Positions 57,801-63,353 are shown, counted from the stretch's first letter. The stretch: 64,000 nucleotides of DNA from Symbiodinium kawagutii (GCA_009767595.1 VSDK01015531.1:349610-413609), one strand, 5' to 3'. Program-made: numbers and translations. The notes: generated from the sequence alone by a model not told the origin.

Positions 57801-58087
57801 TGGTGAGATCACCCATTATATTTTGATAGCGTCGAGTAGTCGATGAGCTGATCCAAACCCACCTCATGTTCAAAGATCATAGCAGACTAACTTTTCAGTA
57901 GAAATCAATGAGCTGCAATGCATGCATCACTATCACTATAATTTCAAAAGCGAGTGTCGATGAGCAAGGAACTCCGCCCCACAACAATGCTCCCGATCGC
58001 AAGCGGAGAACTTGCTTAAGGGCCAACAAAAACCCCTGTGGGGTTGTCAAGTCTTGCAACGGGTCGGTCTCCACATCGAAGGATTTC
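40458..58087 (-). CDS. many-exon dinoflagellate gene of unknown function, disrupted by a retrotransposon
   Basis: A chain of at least 20 minus-strand exons that join in frame. From the 5' side they encode PCSSWVWIS and EQPGSS motifs, a basic K-D-K-R segment, Ala/Pro/Gln-rich linkers, a WKWLTKAE|LMVKYDQ segment, a GKGKG lysine-rich region, a coiled coil (MRECESDLKGKKADLE), an HPQNIERDL / PHELYHYLFE segment, GLYGDDCRYN, CHICKAKK, MHVMNLGV and a C-terminal module. The order matches a large dinoflagellate family that I recognise only by style. The 5' exons may extend to 63535. Introns are 70-1000 nt, A/T-rich, with GT, GC and apparent GA donors. A 7.95 kb element interrupts one exon in antisense, so this allele probably gives no normal protein unless the element is spliced out. 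Confidence 0.6.
41184..41293 (-). CDS. exon of the minus-strand gene
   Basis: Between TCTACTCAG and GTAACA; reads FFGDGSVDDQLRELSSRFRR then WASVNGLECSSHTVW. An amphipathic helix followed by a short hydrophobic end. Confidence 0.6.
41476..41560 (-). CDS. exon with MHVMNLGV motif
   Basis: Between CCTGAAG and GTATCC; reads HPILSLEGFHISHIKWCSMH then VMNLGV. The H-P-x-L...H/D-x-x-x-MH-x-x-x-LGV pattern recurs in this family and has a DDE-transposase-like look, which is only a suggestion. Confidence 0.55.
41841..41962 (-). CDS. exon with CHICKAKK (C-x-x-C) motif
   Basis: After CAATCAG the frame reads SPAYCTEHRGDWKWQRDAL then TLSAHWGAGNFCHICKAKKK. The CxxC may bind zinc. The likely donor is GTGAAC after the A run. 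Confidence 0.55.
42419..42480 (-). CDS. short exon
   Basis: Sixty-two nt between AACCTTCAG and GTATCC, with a frame reading SCDMWFTSSWSLTSEAWIYA. It follows the retrotransposon-split exon in the transcript. Confidence 0.45.
42564..42637 (-). CDS. 3' half of the exon split by the retrotransposon
   Basis: Reads NVGERLLAISMNVLLFEPGS then SLAVK, ending at a GTCACAG donor. Joined to the segment ending at 50587 it restores one 207-nt exon with no stop, in the phase set by the GLYGDDCRYN half. Confidence 0.65.
42638..42708 (+). repeat. A1 split direct repeat
   Basis: A 71-bp sequence identical to A2 at 50178-50248, starting GATTTAACGCCCACGG. It contains the ATG of ORF1 at 42688 and its first seven codons, and is the likely site of 5' regulatory sequence of the element. 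Confidence 0.92.
42688..43572 (+). CDS. ORF1: zinc-ribbon, Lys/Glu/Arg-rich protein of the YR element
   Basis: 294 residues. The N-terminus has a C4 zinc ribbon, Cys12-Cys15 (CDIC) and Cys26-Cys29 (CSGC). This is followed by a short globular part to about residue 75 and a long Lys/Glu/Arg/Ser low-complexity region (about 85-220) resembling charged, RS-like nucleic-acid-binding tails. The C-terminus is basic and aromatic (RWEDWYHWERDKSPKYW). Similar proteins precede Gag in dinoflagellate retroelements; a role in RNA or DNA binding is inferred. It begins inside A1 and ends 14 nt before ORF2, so reinitiation or separate mRNAs may be used. Confidence 0.75.
   Translation: MQFSASACMVNCDICGTHPSGPDGYCSGCRICHRLLKVVAEVPSNIKSWAEDRVRIVTSEIQEECQKLKLTKRKEEQLRKAPRAGSESRTPRAGSEQVKKEEDKEELPVAEAKVIEEETEAEKTSKKREKSPSKRRRRSKKEKKDKRKDSSAGEKETPRKAASSAGREKEKKSAEGREKGRTSEGKKERASENTVEKKPERAEEKKERKRESRSPSVRRGRTGGAKLRSRSPLPGSSRPPEPSKSPRRGDRTPTPPPGRWEDWYHWERDKSPKYWKNKGKKKVVRQHYRRQYSW
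43587..45041 (+). CDS. ORF2: Gag-like protein of the YR element
   Basis: 484 residues. Residues 1-150 form a basic N-terminus and a globular domain with EGLEVIVTGAYWGLTCMVSG. About 150-280 is extremely Lys/Glu/Ser-rich. Residues 300-430 form a helical domain (VRTIGRLGPGMLTTATVRAM, LRGRISEAADSLSQRLKALE) of the kind repeatedly found in dinoflagellate retroelement Gag proteins. The tail is Gly/Lys-rich and probably binds nucleic acid. No CCHC knuckle is seen. The Pol frame is -1 relative to this one and is also open alongside it, mainly because the A/G-rich sequence contains few T and hence few stops. Confidence 0.75.
   Translation: MAPKRRPAAALPPREGRPGRRRPAAAVEEAVEVKRSAEELFAAGESIEANKVPLGCLQEGLEVIVTGAYWGLTCMVSGKILGLAVKAQKDIELRLRAEGTDNEDLLTWVSQNREEGVRVHLCGDSCTRNIEAHGFLHASFLKKKMESDRGGWTENLREEVDELSRLRALAAERDEKAKEKEKKEKREEKGESSSSTDAKKSKKKKKKESGTKEREKKKKKKKKEESKKWKISPQKELEACFKDTGLDPDPRIRSKVRRKVKKKMKKKREGSSGSEGSSSSSTGSSSRAASEGEEVFQDEHKVRTIGRLGPGMLTTATVRAMQEQLLDDQGNLWSKEQKEVPAVCLQYFRNNLQRKLAGGALREGLTICWSLDLLLRGRISEAADSLSQRLKALEMIGSGASWGVAQRVELTPPEKGLLSTRAETNLAAKENLAEAKVRQQAKGKERPKGESGGGTPWKGYQKGDGKNKGKSKKGDKEEGKKGPS
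45122..48871 (+). CDS. Pol: reverse transcriptase - RNase H with an inserted cytosine-5 DNA methyltransferase
   Basis: Numbered from the first ATG after the Gag stop (1249 residues; the frame is open back to 43751, so fusion by -1 frameshifting is possible). RT: Asp416 in SSEDVRCFFYIFKVP, LPMGFKNS at 459-466, YLDN at 511-514 where most RTs have YxDD. RNase H: Asp681 in DASTTGGG, Glu1159 in VLEMRAV, Asp1186 in LVDS, Asp1235 in ADRPSR. Between Asp681 and Glu1159 lies a DNMT: motif I LFDGIGAL (725-732), IV GPPCQG with Cys801, VI-like ESV with Glu847, VIII QRPR (880-883), MGFPKGYT (1003-1010) and X IGNSWNV (from 1032), which recall DNMT3-like enzymes. It would make cDNA, degrade RNA and methylate cytosine in new DNA. 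Confidence 0.9.
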   Translation: MPLLPRGVINVPPGFGEEFSNIFERAEGDQVPTASSEARLEPATREPGGLSGSKNATQFSSVDSGASAALALADRLAVLPVKSSGLSSGGNSMAHREDVTAEDSASTRKKNGKSELFSSKSWGTTEVLDLKGHDFSSAMPLIESLLISCCKTLNFEVRGKAKPTGNVFPLPTSIDSLEGIVGQDVALLGVLRCLCMALNNYAGEALEGPAQVNKLHKELLQGLFEDVKVTLSWGHVFNDVSWNSFFRSRGVDYAGDEVATAKYTSWDNLKSAIPAQVGTVELCDLLDGGCLHYVENFTDYLLDETSRVFTKAPRVMVYDDSWDAVCEGLIASGICRVISEDDLFKVSGQPLLNGLFGVEKGELDGQFESHRLIMNLIPLNNICRGIQGDVATLPSWASMGPMTLMPTEQLLISSEDVRCFFYIFKVPESWHPFLGFNKVVPSRFTNGKPGKHYLCATVLPMGFKNSVSLAQAVHRSVVAKASQRVSEGLSGDQELRKDRPFPRSNFMYRVYLDNYDELEKCDSHLAGLIRGEPSSTILALRAEYEHWGIPRHPKKAVQRLDKAEVQGAIVNGVDGYAIPKPEKMLKYTQLALLCLAHRRCSQKQMQVIAGGLVYISTFRRAVLGSLNHVWQFIEKFNDHPPVVKLEIPALVKLEIARCIAMLPLAKLSFRQRIETSVTASDASTTGGGLTVSTGLTNLGQVASTCKVRGDLPEASSIVQVLTIGLFDGIGALRVASDSLQLPIAGHISVEKDPCASRVLESRFPGTVFVSDIELVDAAMTKDWACQFSQVGLVLIGAGPPCQGVSGLNANRRGALRDSRSCLFVHIPRIKRLVQAAFPWAQVHLLGESVQSMDETDRTTMSTEFELVPWAINAGGVSLAQRPRLYWVSWELCPQDGVTITAPSSSAFSSFGTIDLEATILPEQFLEAGWSLKGASRLPTFTTSRPRAAPGRSPAGLNRLSSSEIQQWEEDLFRFPPYQYQLCYQLHKGDQHRLPSPEEREVIMGFPKGYTMHCLPKAQQHSQQHVDTRCTLIGNSWNVTVVAWLISQLAAPLGLCRPHTPADCVQVTSPGSSRHLAAFLVRPPMNSRQVTNRSGNEYCLIRALMNQVSIKGEDILLSAATEDTLKFHRLRASIPSNLWRWRTVCGWQWRGHKDHINVLEMRAVLCGLRWRIAKQGLRNAKFCHLVDSLVCLHSLSRGRTSSRKMRRTLCKINSLLLASRNHGVWTYVHTSSNPADRPSRRGVRRKWARK
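47285..48285 (+). other. DNMT domain nested in the RNase H of Pol
   Basis: Approximate extent of the methyltransferase domain in Pol, from VLTIGLFDG to the VAWLISQL helix after motif X. All expected catalytic motifs are present in order. The PCQ cysteine and the motif VI glutamate are kept, although the usual ENV is ESV. The insertion point lies in the RNase H fold after its first beta strands. Confidence 0.88.
48856..49932 (+). CDS. tyrosine recombinase of the YR element
   Basis: 358 residues from ATG 48856, overlapping the end of Pol by 16 nt in the -1 frame. It has an N-terminal core-binding domain (QPRTRQRYDAALDRFFKYLS) and a catalytic domain with Arg159 (LLRTGELL), Lys188 (LTKGGH), the box II region YSLRRGGAT with Arg254, Trp277 (GRWQSAKT) and nucleophile Tyr286 (RIYI). 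The box II His is Tyr251 and the His/Trp position is Trp, both tolerated in the family. The last 24 codons lie in repeat B1. It would integrate the circular cDNA. The frame could start upstream at 48790, but 48856 has the first ATG before conserved sequence. Confidence 0.9.
   Translation: MGKKVKAHVEARNKEDRKKVRSQLGPLKHLTVQPRTRQRYDAALDRFFKYLSTHQLVLPKQKHAMDGVMSDYLEFLWMQGEGRALASDTLASLQDREPSLKGQLPNSWRLMKTWLAHEIPNRAPPFTEQTVQTLVGYSLFHHRHEFALSLLVGFYGLLRTGELLGLRNKDVAQAGPTSVAVISLGLTKGGHRTGAAESITISHEDTLRRLWQWKSQVSPGTSLCPAPHKWRKMFNSSLESLGLADLSYRPYSLRRGGATFFFQRHGQLDRLLIQGRWQSAKTARIYINDGLAILAEQQVRLSPKAKTFHTQFLRSLKQPLPQLEQTPTRGRAGATGKCLKKAKKNKQTKRKKEVRGAH
49861..50177 (+). repeat. B1 split direct repeat
   Basis: 317 bp, matched by B2 at 50269-50586 with one extra A in the B2 poly-A run. 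It abuts A2 directly. It holds the end of the recombinase frame and two hairpins (49955-49981 and 50002-50028). Confidence 0.92.
49955..50028 (+). ncRNA. paired hairpins with identical GCTAGG loops (B1 copy)
   Basis: Hairpin 1 has the stem CCCCG/CGGGG and loop GCTAGG, extended by GTAC on both sides. Hairpin 2 has CCTCG/CGAGG and the same loop, extended by TATCT/AGATA. The stems differ by a compensatory C:G to T:A pair. The repeat in B2 is at 50363-50436. The role is unknown; a 3' UTR, packaging or recombination signal is possible. Confidence 0.5.
50178..50248 (+). repeat. A2 split direct repeat
   Basis: 71 bp identical to A1, directly joined to B1 and separated from B2 by a 20-bp spacer. It retains the ORF1 ATG but then runs into a short dead-end frame. 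Confidence 0.92.
50269..50586 (+). repeat. B2 split direct repeat, 3' end of the element
   Basis: 318 bp matching B1. It ends GAGCCTTT and is followed at once by host exon sequence TATTATATCTGC. Confidence 0.92.
50587..50719 (-). CDS. 5' half of the exon split by the retrotransposon (GLYGDD)
   Basis: After CTCCAAG the frame reads DSGKIKLDKAKIQEYWRYE then NMPSHPGSIQQANVVGLYGD and DCRYN, running into the element boundary. The other half is at 42564-42637. Confidence 0.7.
50856..51131 (-). CDS. exon with HPQNIERDL and PHELYHYLFE
   Basis: Exactly 92 codons from CGCTTCAG to GTCACA. It reads GSAVRDCNVSLKANGSKLS, then MARLGASGKHPQNIERDLCK, VAPYWISIPVRAPENRKTLT and PVILPHELYHYLFE. This is the best-conserved-looking segment of the family, before the GLYGDD exon. 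Confidence 0.7.
51363..51445 (-). CDS. short exon, Ala-rich helix
   Basis: Between GTTGCCCAG and GTGTTT; reads ATSCTELQKAANAAVQEAKE then TVMAYHG. Continues the coiled-coil region encoded by the upstream exon. Confidence 0.55.
51745..51960. repeat. (CAT)n / (CAC)n microsatellite
   Basis: Intronic ATCATC repeat of about 120 bp followed by a second block near 51915-51960. Poly-Ile and poly-His frames are artefacts. Confidence 0.95.
52484..52718 (-). CDS. coiled-coil exon
   Basis: Reads SEIIRTALVQQMRECESDLK, then GKKADLEKALAEDTELSQPT, ending in an Ala/Lys run before a GTAAGC donor. Heptad-like spacing suggests a coiled coil. Confidence 0.65.
53040..53352 (-). CDS. Gly/Lys-rich (GKGKG) exon
   Basis: Reads MAQTFSSNKEMTLYHCWFED then a low-complexity basic segment rich in GKGKG and KEKKEKKEK. 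The 5' splice boundary is unclear. It probably encodes a disordered basic linker that could bind nucleic acid. Confidence 0.5.
53412..53479 (-). CDS. short exon HPEFADVPEPK
   Basis: After TAGTGCAG the frame reads AAQGLSKPHPEFADVPEPKL then KY. The likely donor is GC (GCTAGAAACG). Confidence 0.5.
53637..53696 (-). CDS. 20-codon exon ELMVKYDQRAD
   Basis: Exactly 60 nt from GCTCAG to a GCTAGAACC donor (GC-AG intron), reading ELMVKYDQRADLVDRLVSSK. It joins in frame to WKWLTKA of the upstream exon if that exon ends at 53792 with a GA donor. Confidence 0.65.
53792..55118 (-). CDS. large Ala/Pro/Gln-rich exon(s) with RFYRSIRSNN and WKWLTKA
   Basis: Starts after GTAGCTAAG with DGHGQPPLLSGSDEASAPAA, continues with Pro/Ser/Ala linkers and DGMKAFFAAIRRPSTTMSFN. 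It shifts frame near 54660-54710; a mini-intron GTCTTG...TACAG of about 50 nt restores the frame (QVVAMGPPCTSFSKAP), though a sequence or assembly indel is equally possible. QPLTAQATQAAP-like linker repeats follow. The conserved end has ARAQYMRFYRSIRSNNCPD, NANEDWACSSIIMEDIRTT and LGVWKWLTKA. The apparent donor at 53791 is GAGCCACG. Confidence 0.6.
55372..55594 (-). CDS. exon AAAEALDAGNRRKALARS
   Basis: Between ACGTGCAG and a GC donor (GCAGGTTTC). Reads AAAEALDAGNRRKALARSVA then a Ser/Pro/Thr-rich linker. A smaller exon (GDGDTPELMTLPTMR) follows at about 55242-55291. Confidence 0.55.
56210..56322 (-). CDS. exon EAPRNWVDADLESLKTFL
   Basis: After CACCTAAG the frame reads EAPRNWVDADLESLKTFLLA then EKDAGRYKPQSGLPWTI, with a GTCCAT donor. 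Clear coding composition in A/T-rich surroundings. Confidence 0.6.
56570..56688 (-). CDS. exon with basic helix
   Basis: After GTGCATAG the frame contains STSTRRLRTGTKQLKSSQIY then TKQFGAACVKHYR. The donor is uncertain. Confidence 0.45.
56950..57080. repeat. AT dinucleotide-rich intron tract
   Basis: Runs of ATATATATATAC and TATATATATATA; no gene. Confidence 0.85.
57215..57330 (-). CDS. exon LPKDKRKDLQRL
   Basis: Between TTTGCCCAG and GTACGT; joined to the next upstream exon it reads GSKPMVLDFESKLPKDKRKD then LQRLAKGRVMVTKTKCKKD. Strongly basic. Confidence 0.65.
57423..57580 (-). CDS. exon with VEQPGSS motif
   Basis: Between CTACTGAG and GTTGTTGC; reads VEQPGSSVLWKCPYYQHLLF then NCGPSFFQRTFMGLYAHW. 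The preceding exon ends GAFW so the protein reads GAFWVEQPGSS. Confidence 0.7.
57718..57862 (-). CDS. exon WVWISSSTTRR
   Basis: After AACATGAG the frame reads WVWISSSTTRRYQNIMGDL then TKGCVVLGNELASRFAMLAM and ends GAFW at a GTTGCACC donor. In frame with the PCSS exon only if that exon uses a GA donor. Confidence 0.7.
57959..58087 (-). CDS. exon ending GVPCSS
   Basis: After CAACCAG the frame reads SFDVETDPLQDLTTPQGFLL then ALKQVLRLRSGALLWGGVPC and SS. The apparent donor is GACACTCG (GA-AG). The product G-V-P-C-S-S-W-V-W resembles the P-C loop of methyltransferase-like folds; this is a weak resemblance. Confidence 0.7.
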
Positions 58088-59232
58088 CTGGTTGATGCAT
58101 TCATATATATGCACGCTGCAATATCAATTATACATCAGCATAAATTCATGCCAGTCAACATCACTTGCTAAGAATAGGGCACGGCAAAGCCAGACCGACC
58201 TTAGGCATATTTGATGATCAAACCCATTCACAGTCATAAATGTACACACCAGATCACACCATTGGATTCACAAGCACGCAACAGATTAAGTTTCCTCGGC
58301 CATCGCTGATCCCCTCGGTCTTTGGCCAAATGCCCTTGCTAGGTTTCCAAAGCCGCTAAAGCATTCAAATACATCCAGGTCCTCGGGGGAAGCTCTGTGG
58401 ATAGGATTGGATCTCAACTATTCATCGGAGATGTTGACTGTACTAGTGTGATTATTTTAAAAATTTCTATTGCTAACAAAAATGATGATATAGTCGGAAT
58501 TGGTTGTAGATGCTGAACTACTCATGTTTTTAGTCAAGCCCATGTCCGGAGATGCATCTGGAGGCATTTGTTGAAGGACGTAGTCGCAACAATGCAACCT
58601 CAGCTATTTTGCGACAAACCCTATTGGTTCCCAAAACTGTTAAGCAGTAGAATCAACACCCACCCATACATTTTTAATTACAACTCAGTGGCTACCAACT
58701 TGAGAGGCTTTGTTTTGGAACATGGACACTATACTGAAGACAAGCAACAAGATGATGGGACAGCCAAAGTAGATCAGCATGGCTGCTTTCACTTTGGAAA
58801 GGCCCCGCATTGTCACTGCAATGACACAGGTGGGCTGTTAACGCTCCAAGGTTTTTAGGACACTGCTGGCTGCGGAAACAATTATCATAAGTCAAATCCA
58901 AGCTTATGTGGTTCCTTCAACCTGTAGCACTGTGAAATGAATTCGAATCGCATCATGATCTACCATTTTTTTCAACCCAGAATTGCCGCTGGTTCATCTC
59001 GGTTTGAGTTGAAGAACTCAAGCGCCACCATTGCGGCATCAACACCCCAGAGCTACTGCCAAAAGCTGGCCAATCGGCAACCCTTTCAGAAAAGCATTTA
59101 AACATGATATGATGATAATATGATTCTTTTTTTCAAGACCTGCATTATACATCTCAACAACGATTGTTTTTCATGTTGCATTGCGTATATTCATCAACCA
59201 GGGTTAGCCGCTAACCAGATGATGCCAAAAAA
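58088..59232. other. spacer between exon groups
   Basis: Mostly A/T-rich non-coding sequence. Short open stretches at 58550-58900 on both strands have no convincing splice context. Confidence 0.4.
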
Positions 59233-59400
59233 TCATTTCTTTGGCCAAGAACCAATTTGCTTGGCAATATCAAATGCTTTCGTCCAACCTCCTATCTTCA
59301 AGACTGACAGGGTGCATCCGTTCTTCTTGTTCTTCTTGAAACCCAATTGTGCCGTGGTCACAGTGTTGGCTTCAGAAACGTAGATCTGCTTGACGTACCA
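59233..59400 (-). CDS. exon WYVKQIYVSEAN
   Basis: After GCACTCAG the frame reads WYVKQIYVSEANTVTTAQLG then FKKNKKNGCTLSVLKIGGWT and KAFDIAKQIGSWPKK. Good coding composition; probably the same minus-strand gene or an adjacent one. Confidence 0.55.
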   Translation of the reverse strand, partial: WYVKQIYVSEANTVTTAQLGFKKNKKNGCTLSVLKIGGWTKAFDIAKQIGSWPKK

Positions 59401-59589
59401 CCTGAGTGCTGTCGGTGAACACGCTGAATTCAGCAAGTACAAGTCGCTATATTATGTGTCATGTTGTATCGATACATGTATCTTGGCAAGTTGGTGAATT
59501 TGCTAACCTGCTTGCTGACTAAGGGAATGCTAATGTCCATTCACATTTTATGGTATTTTTTTCAATGCCAATTTTGGGGTGAAGAAAAG

Positions 59590-59706
59590 CCAAGGAACAG
59601 AATTCCAATCGAAGAGGCTTCTGAATTTGGTCCCTTGAGGGTAAAGCTCTTCTTGGAACCAGCATCATCAACCAAAGGAATGCCAGCAGCTTTGATTTGC
59701 GGTTCC
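59590..59706 (-). CDS. exon EPQIKAAGIPLVDD
   Basis: After CCACCCAG the frame reads EPQIKAAGIPLVDDAGSKKS then FTLKGPNSEASSIGILF. The 3' boundary is approximate. Confidence 0.5.
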
Positions 59707-59904
59707 TGGGTGGAAGAATGTGAAGGTGTGTTGGAAAATAAACAAACAACATATACTCCTGCAAGGAATTAAACACATGTTGGATTTGGATGATGATCTC
59801 AACGTGCTAAAGCCTAAGGTGGGCAATGATTTGAATGATATTGAATGGAATGGTAAATTGAAGTTCTGTGGGAATTTAGCGAAAACACAATGTGGAACAG
59901 GTAA

Positions 59905-60270
59905 CTGATAGTGCATCCATGAATCCATATCAGCCCACAGTTCAGCCATCGTAGCATGCTTGGGTTTGTCCTCATCATCTCCGCCCTCCTTTGGATTGAT
60001 ACCCTCACCATCCTTCTTTGCCTCCATAGGGGCATCAGTCTCCATGGGGGTACCTGTCTCCATTTCCACCTTCTCTTCCATTTCCACCTTCCCTTCACCT
60101 TTCCCATCACCACTCTCAACCTGCGACTGCTTCTTGCCGCGTCCACCTCTTCCACGGCCACGACCTTGGCCTGCTGGCTTTTTGCCGATGACTCGTTGGA
60201 CACGTTTGTCCTGCTTGGCCTTTTCCACTAAATCAGTGGCCTGATTGACTTTTCGAGCTTTGGCCACCTG
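59905..60270 (-). CDS. exon with RGRGRGGRGKK and acidic segment
   Basis: Reads VAKARKVNQATDLVEKAKQD, then a QGRGRGRGGRGKKQ basic stretch, an acidic Met/Glu-rich stretch and KPKHATMAELWADMDSWM. The RG-rich part may bind nucleic acid. Confidence 0.55.
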
Positions 60271-60521
60271 GTATGGGGAAGGTAGATGGCAAAGAAATTT
60301 TTACCAACATAATGAGATGGCGTGACCAGGTTTGAGATAAGAACAAAATTATTGTAGATAATCAATTTCCTAAAACTTTAGGATAGCGAAAGAGAGGCAA
60401 AAGGATTAAACAAAAATAGATGCATTATCATCAACATGATTTATTTTGTGGTTGATGGAAGCCACACTGCCAAGTACAAACGTTTACTAGAAAGCTACTT
60501 GAACGATGATGCACCTCCAAC

Positions 60522-60660
60522 TGCTTGGCATGAATGTCCACTTCACGATCAGCATCGGGGTACAAACGTTCAAACTCCTCCTTAAGCTCTTGGTTCATCT
60601 TTTCATCTAGATCAGGTGGGGCGGCGTGCACAGGCTTTCTGTCCTGCGCATAGCTGAGCA
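60522..60660 (-). CDS. exon ELKEEFERLYPDAD
   Basis: Reads LSYAQDRKPVHAAPPDLDEK then MNQELKEEFERLYPDADREV and DIHAKQLE. Charged helical segment; boundaries approximate. Confidence 0.5.
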
Positions 60661-60799
60661 TTGTACATCATGGGTTCGCCAGGTTTATGTGAAATACATA
60701 CATTATTATTCTTGATCTATTATTATCGTTTTAAATCATCTAGAAAAAAATAAACAATGATATCAAGATATGATTTTTTAACATAACCATGACACAAAC

Positions 60800-60938
60800 A
60801 GTACAGTTTGATCCTATATCCTTGTCAGCTTGACGTCGATGAGACTTATCCTCGGGCACCGTCTTCAGATCAGAAAGGTTTAAACTTCCGAAGTCGTTGA
60901 TCACTTGCGTTTCCATCTCGTCAGGTGAAACCTGAGAG
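60800..60938 (-). CDS. exon VSPDEMETQVINDFG
   Basis: After CCTCTCAG the frame reads VSPDEMETQVINDFGSLNL then SDLKTVPEDKSHRRQADK. Confidence 0.5.
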
Positions 60939-61152
60939 GGATGCGATATAATATATGTTTTGATATATATATATAGCGACATTTCAAAGTTGTAACAAAT
61001 AAGATGTTGTAAAGCTGAATGGTTCCTCAGTTCCTCCCTTTTGCGACAATGATATACATATAATTTACTTAAAAACAAATATATCTATATATATAAAAGG
61101 AATATAGTCATTATATATCCCCAATGTGGTCGAGCAATCTAGCTAGTGAACC

Positions 61153-61279
61153 TTAGATGCTGAAGATGGAGTCCCAACGGATGGTGTCGGTGTCGATGCC
61201 ACAGACAGCGCGCTGCTCGGTGTGCAGGTCCGAGCCAAAGAGGAAGACTCATCTCGCTCCTTGAGGTGGCAGTGGGGCT
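61153..61279 (-). CDS. exon PHCHLKERDESSSL
   Basis: After ACACGTCAG the frame reads PHCHLKERDESSSLARTCT then PSSALSVASTPTPSVGTPSS and ASK. Ser/Thr/Pro-rich. Confidence 0.45.
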
Positions 61280-61607
61280 GACGTGTGAGAAAGAACTATG
61301 TAGCCAACATGTTCGAACACTTTATGCCTTGGATATTTTTGCTGATACTAGCCTTAATAACTAACAACATTCTCAATGCCAAATGACATAATCATAAGAA
61401 TCCAAATTGCTTGAATGCAGAAATCTTGAGTTTTGAATTTGCATTAGTTTCCAACTGTTGTTTTCAGTTTACACTGCTGGTGAATCAATTCAAGAACAAA
61501 GCTGAGATTCTTGACACTGTGCATGAAACTATATGATATACATATATGTTTTGATTGCTGAACTCATGCGGTGCGATCTACAAACCACATAGCAACATCC
61601 CACTCAC

Positions 61608-61690
61608 ATATGAACATTTGTAATGCCAGTCTCCTCCACAGCAGCATCGACAGCTGCATCCACATCGCAATCACCTGCAGGGGCTGAAAC
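61608..61690 (-). CDS. exon GDCDVDAAVDAAVEE
   Basis: After TTTGTTTCAG or the next CTGCAG; reads AGDCDVDAAVDAAVEETG then ITNVHM, with a GTGAGT donor. Confidence 0.5.
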
Positions 61691-61817
61691 AAATACACTG
61701 TGTTGGACTCCCAGTGGCCAACATCCTTGTAGCTGAGATTAACATTTTTTTGTTAAGTAAATATGTAATGATTCAAACACATAAACATGTTTTTCTTCAC
61801 TTTGAACTACCACACCT

Positions 61818-61972
61818 TCAACTGTCAAGAGCTTGGTCAAAAACCCTTTCAGCTTGGCAATGATGGGACACTTTGCATTGCTTGTCCTTTTCGTTAAGAA
61901 CAAAGCATGCACCACCATAGCTCGCATGATAGGGGCCTGATTGTCGGACCAATCCTGGGCTCCATGGTGACA
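61818..61972 (-). CDS. exon CHHGAQDWSDNQAPIM
   Basis: After GTCATAAG the frame reads CHHGAQDWSDNQAPIMRAMV then VHALFLTKRTSNAKCPIIAK and LKGFLTKLLTVE, with a GTGTGG donor. Well-defined exon of unknown function. Confidence 0.6.
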
Positions 61973-62039
61973 CCTTATGACATCATTATTCAAAATTGAT
62001 TCTTGGTCAATCATCAAAACACCTCCAAAAAAATGCTAA

Positions 62040-62131
62040 AGATGTCGCCGACTTTCCTTGATGCACCGCGCACGCGCCTTGTCTCCCAAGATCAAGTAGC
62101 GCTTTGCGAGGGTACGCAGCACCACCTGCAT
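62040..62131 (-). CDS. exon VVLRTLAKRYLILGDKA
   Basis: After CATGCAG the frame reads VVLRTLAKRYLILGDKARAR then CIKESRR. Confidence 0.5.
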
Positions 62132-62679
62132 GGGAATCAACATGATGCGACATAATTACATATATATGTTTATTGACTTGTGTTACAATACTGCAAAGCC
62201 GATATCCAGACACCCCAGACATCCCGGTGATATGGGTAAGTAATATGATCTTAACAATCGCTCTTGGTGCTTTGTGTAAATGTATGATTGTTTTTGTAGA
62301 TTTATATTGAAAACCCATTGTTTCCACACTGCACGTAAGAAAAACTGTTAATAAAGTATATTTTGGAAAATAATCTGGTGGATGATTAGACATGGTTTTG
62401 AAAGCTTTCTCATTGATTGATTTTTATTTGGAGGTAAATGAGGCTGACCCAGCCTGGTGTGTCTTCAAATTGGGCACCTGGCAGCGATCAAATGAAGAGA
62501 AATAGTGCATGATGAAGCGCCAATGCATCCTCACCTGAGTTTGGCTGAGGAAGGGAGGACACATACGAAACCTTTCTACTCTCCTTGTGTATGTACATAT
62601 ATACTGATTCGCTCTTTGAGGTCTCCTTTGTGATTTAATTTCTTATTGATGGGTTTTGGTTTGATGTTGGGACTCCGCA

Positions 62680-62753
62680 GCTAATGACAAACCAAGCAGC
62701 CATGTCAGCACTGTTGGGACCAGCTTGTGGCACTTGCAGCACGTTGCGGTCCT
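62680..62753 (-). CDS. exon DRNVLQVPQAGPNSADM
   Basis: After GCCCTAG the frame reads DRNVLQVPQAGPNSADMAAW then FVISCG. Confidence 0.45.
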
Positions 62754-62999
62754 AGGGCTGAAGTAAACCGGAAGAAACACATATGTTTTTGTGGAGCGAA
62801 ACCACTTATTTTGTTCACCCCCCTAGACCACTCAAAACAAAAACGTTGCACCAAATCAAAGTAAGCATCCTTTCGGATATCATCCAATCGCCCAGGATGG
62901 GTGAACCAGGTGTTCAGAAAGTCCTCCAGGGGATGTGTGTGTGTGTGGATGGGTGAGTAAAGGTATATACGCATGATTGCAAACACATATATGTTTTAC

Positions 63000-63189
63000 T
63001 TTGCATGATGCAACCCCAATCCTCCAACACCACAGCGTTGTTCCCCTCCATGGCTGGCCAGGCAAAGACAAGATCTTTACACGGATGCTGGAAAAAGGGT
63101 CTGCAGCGTGATGGCAGGAAGAGCCAATTTGGTGACATGGTGAGATCACTTGTAGTTGAGTGCCACATATTTGGCATGTCCATGAGGCT
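63000..63189 (-). CDS. exon ending VLEDWGCIMQ
   Basis: After GACTCAG the frame reads MWHSTTSDLTMSPNWLFLPS then RCRPFFQHPCKDLVFAWPAM and VLEDWGCIMQ, with a GTAAAAC donor. Confidence 0.55.
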
Positions 63190-63214
63190 CTGAGTCTATA
63201 TAAGTCATTGTCTA

Positions 63215-63353
63215 TCAATTGGGTCTCCCAAGCAGCGCCACAGCCCCAGGGTCACCAGGTTCACCGCCCCACTTGTCGATGATGTGCGAAGGTTTCGAAG
63301 CTGTAGCTGTGCCATCTACCTGAGCGGATAGTTTACCCAATTGGGCAAGTCCT
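63215..63353 (-). CDS. exon GLAQLGKLSAQVDG
   Basis: After TGATGCAG the frame reads GLAQLGKLSAQVDGTATAS then KPSHIIDKWGGEPGDPGAVA. The 3' donor is uncertain. Confidence 0.45.
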
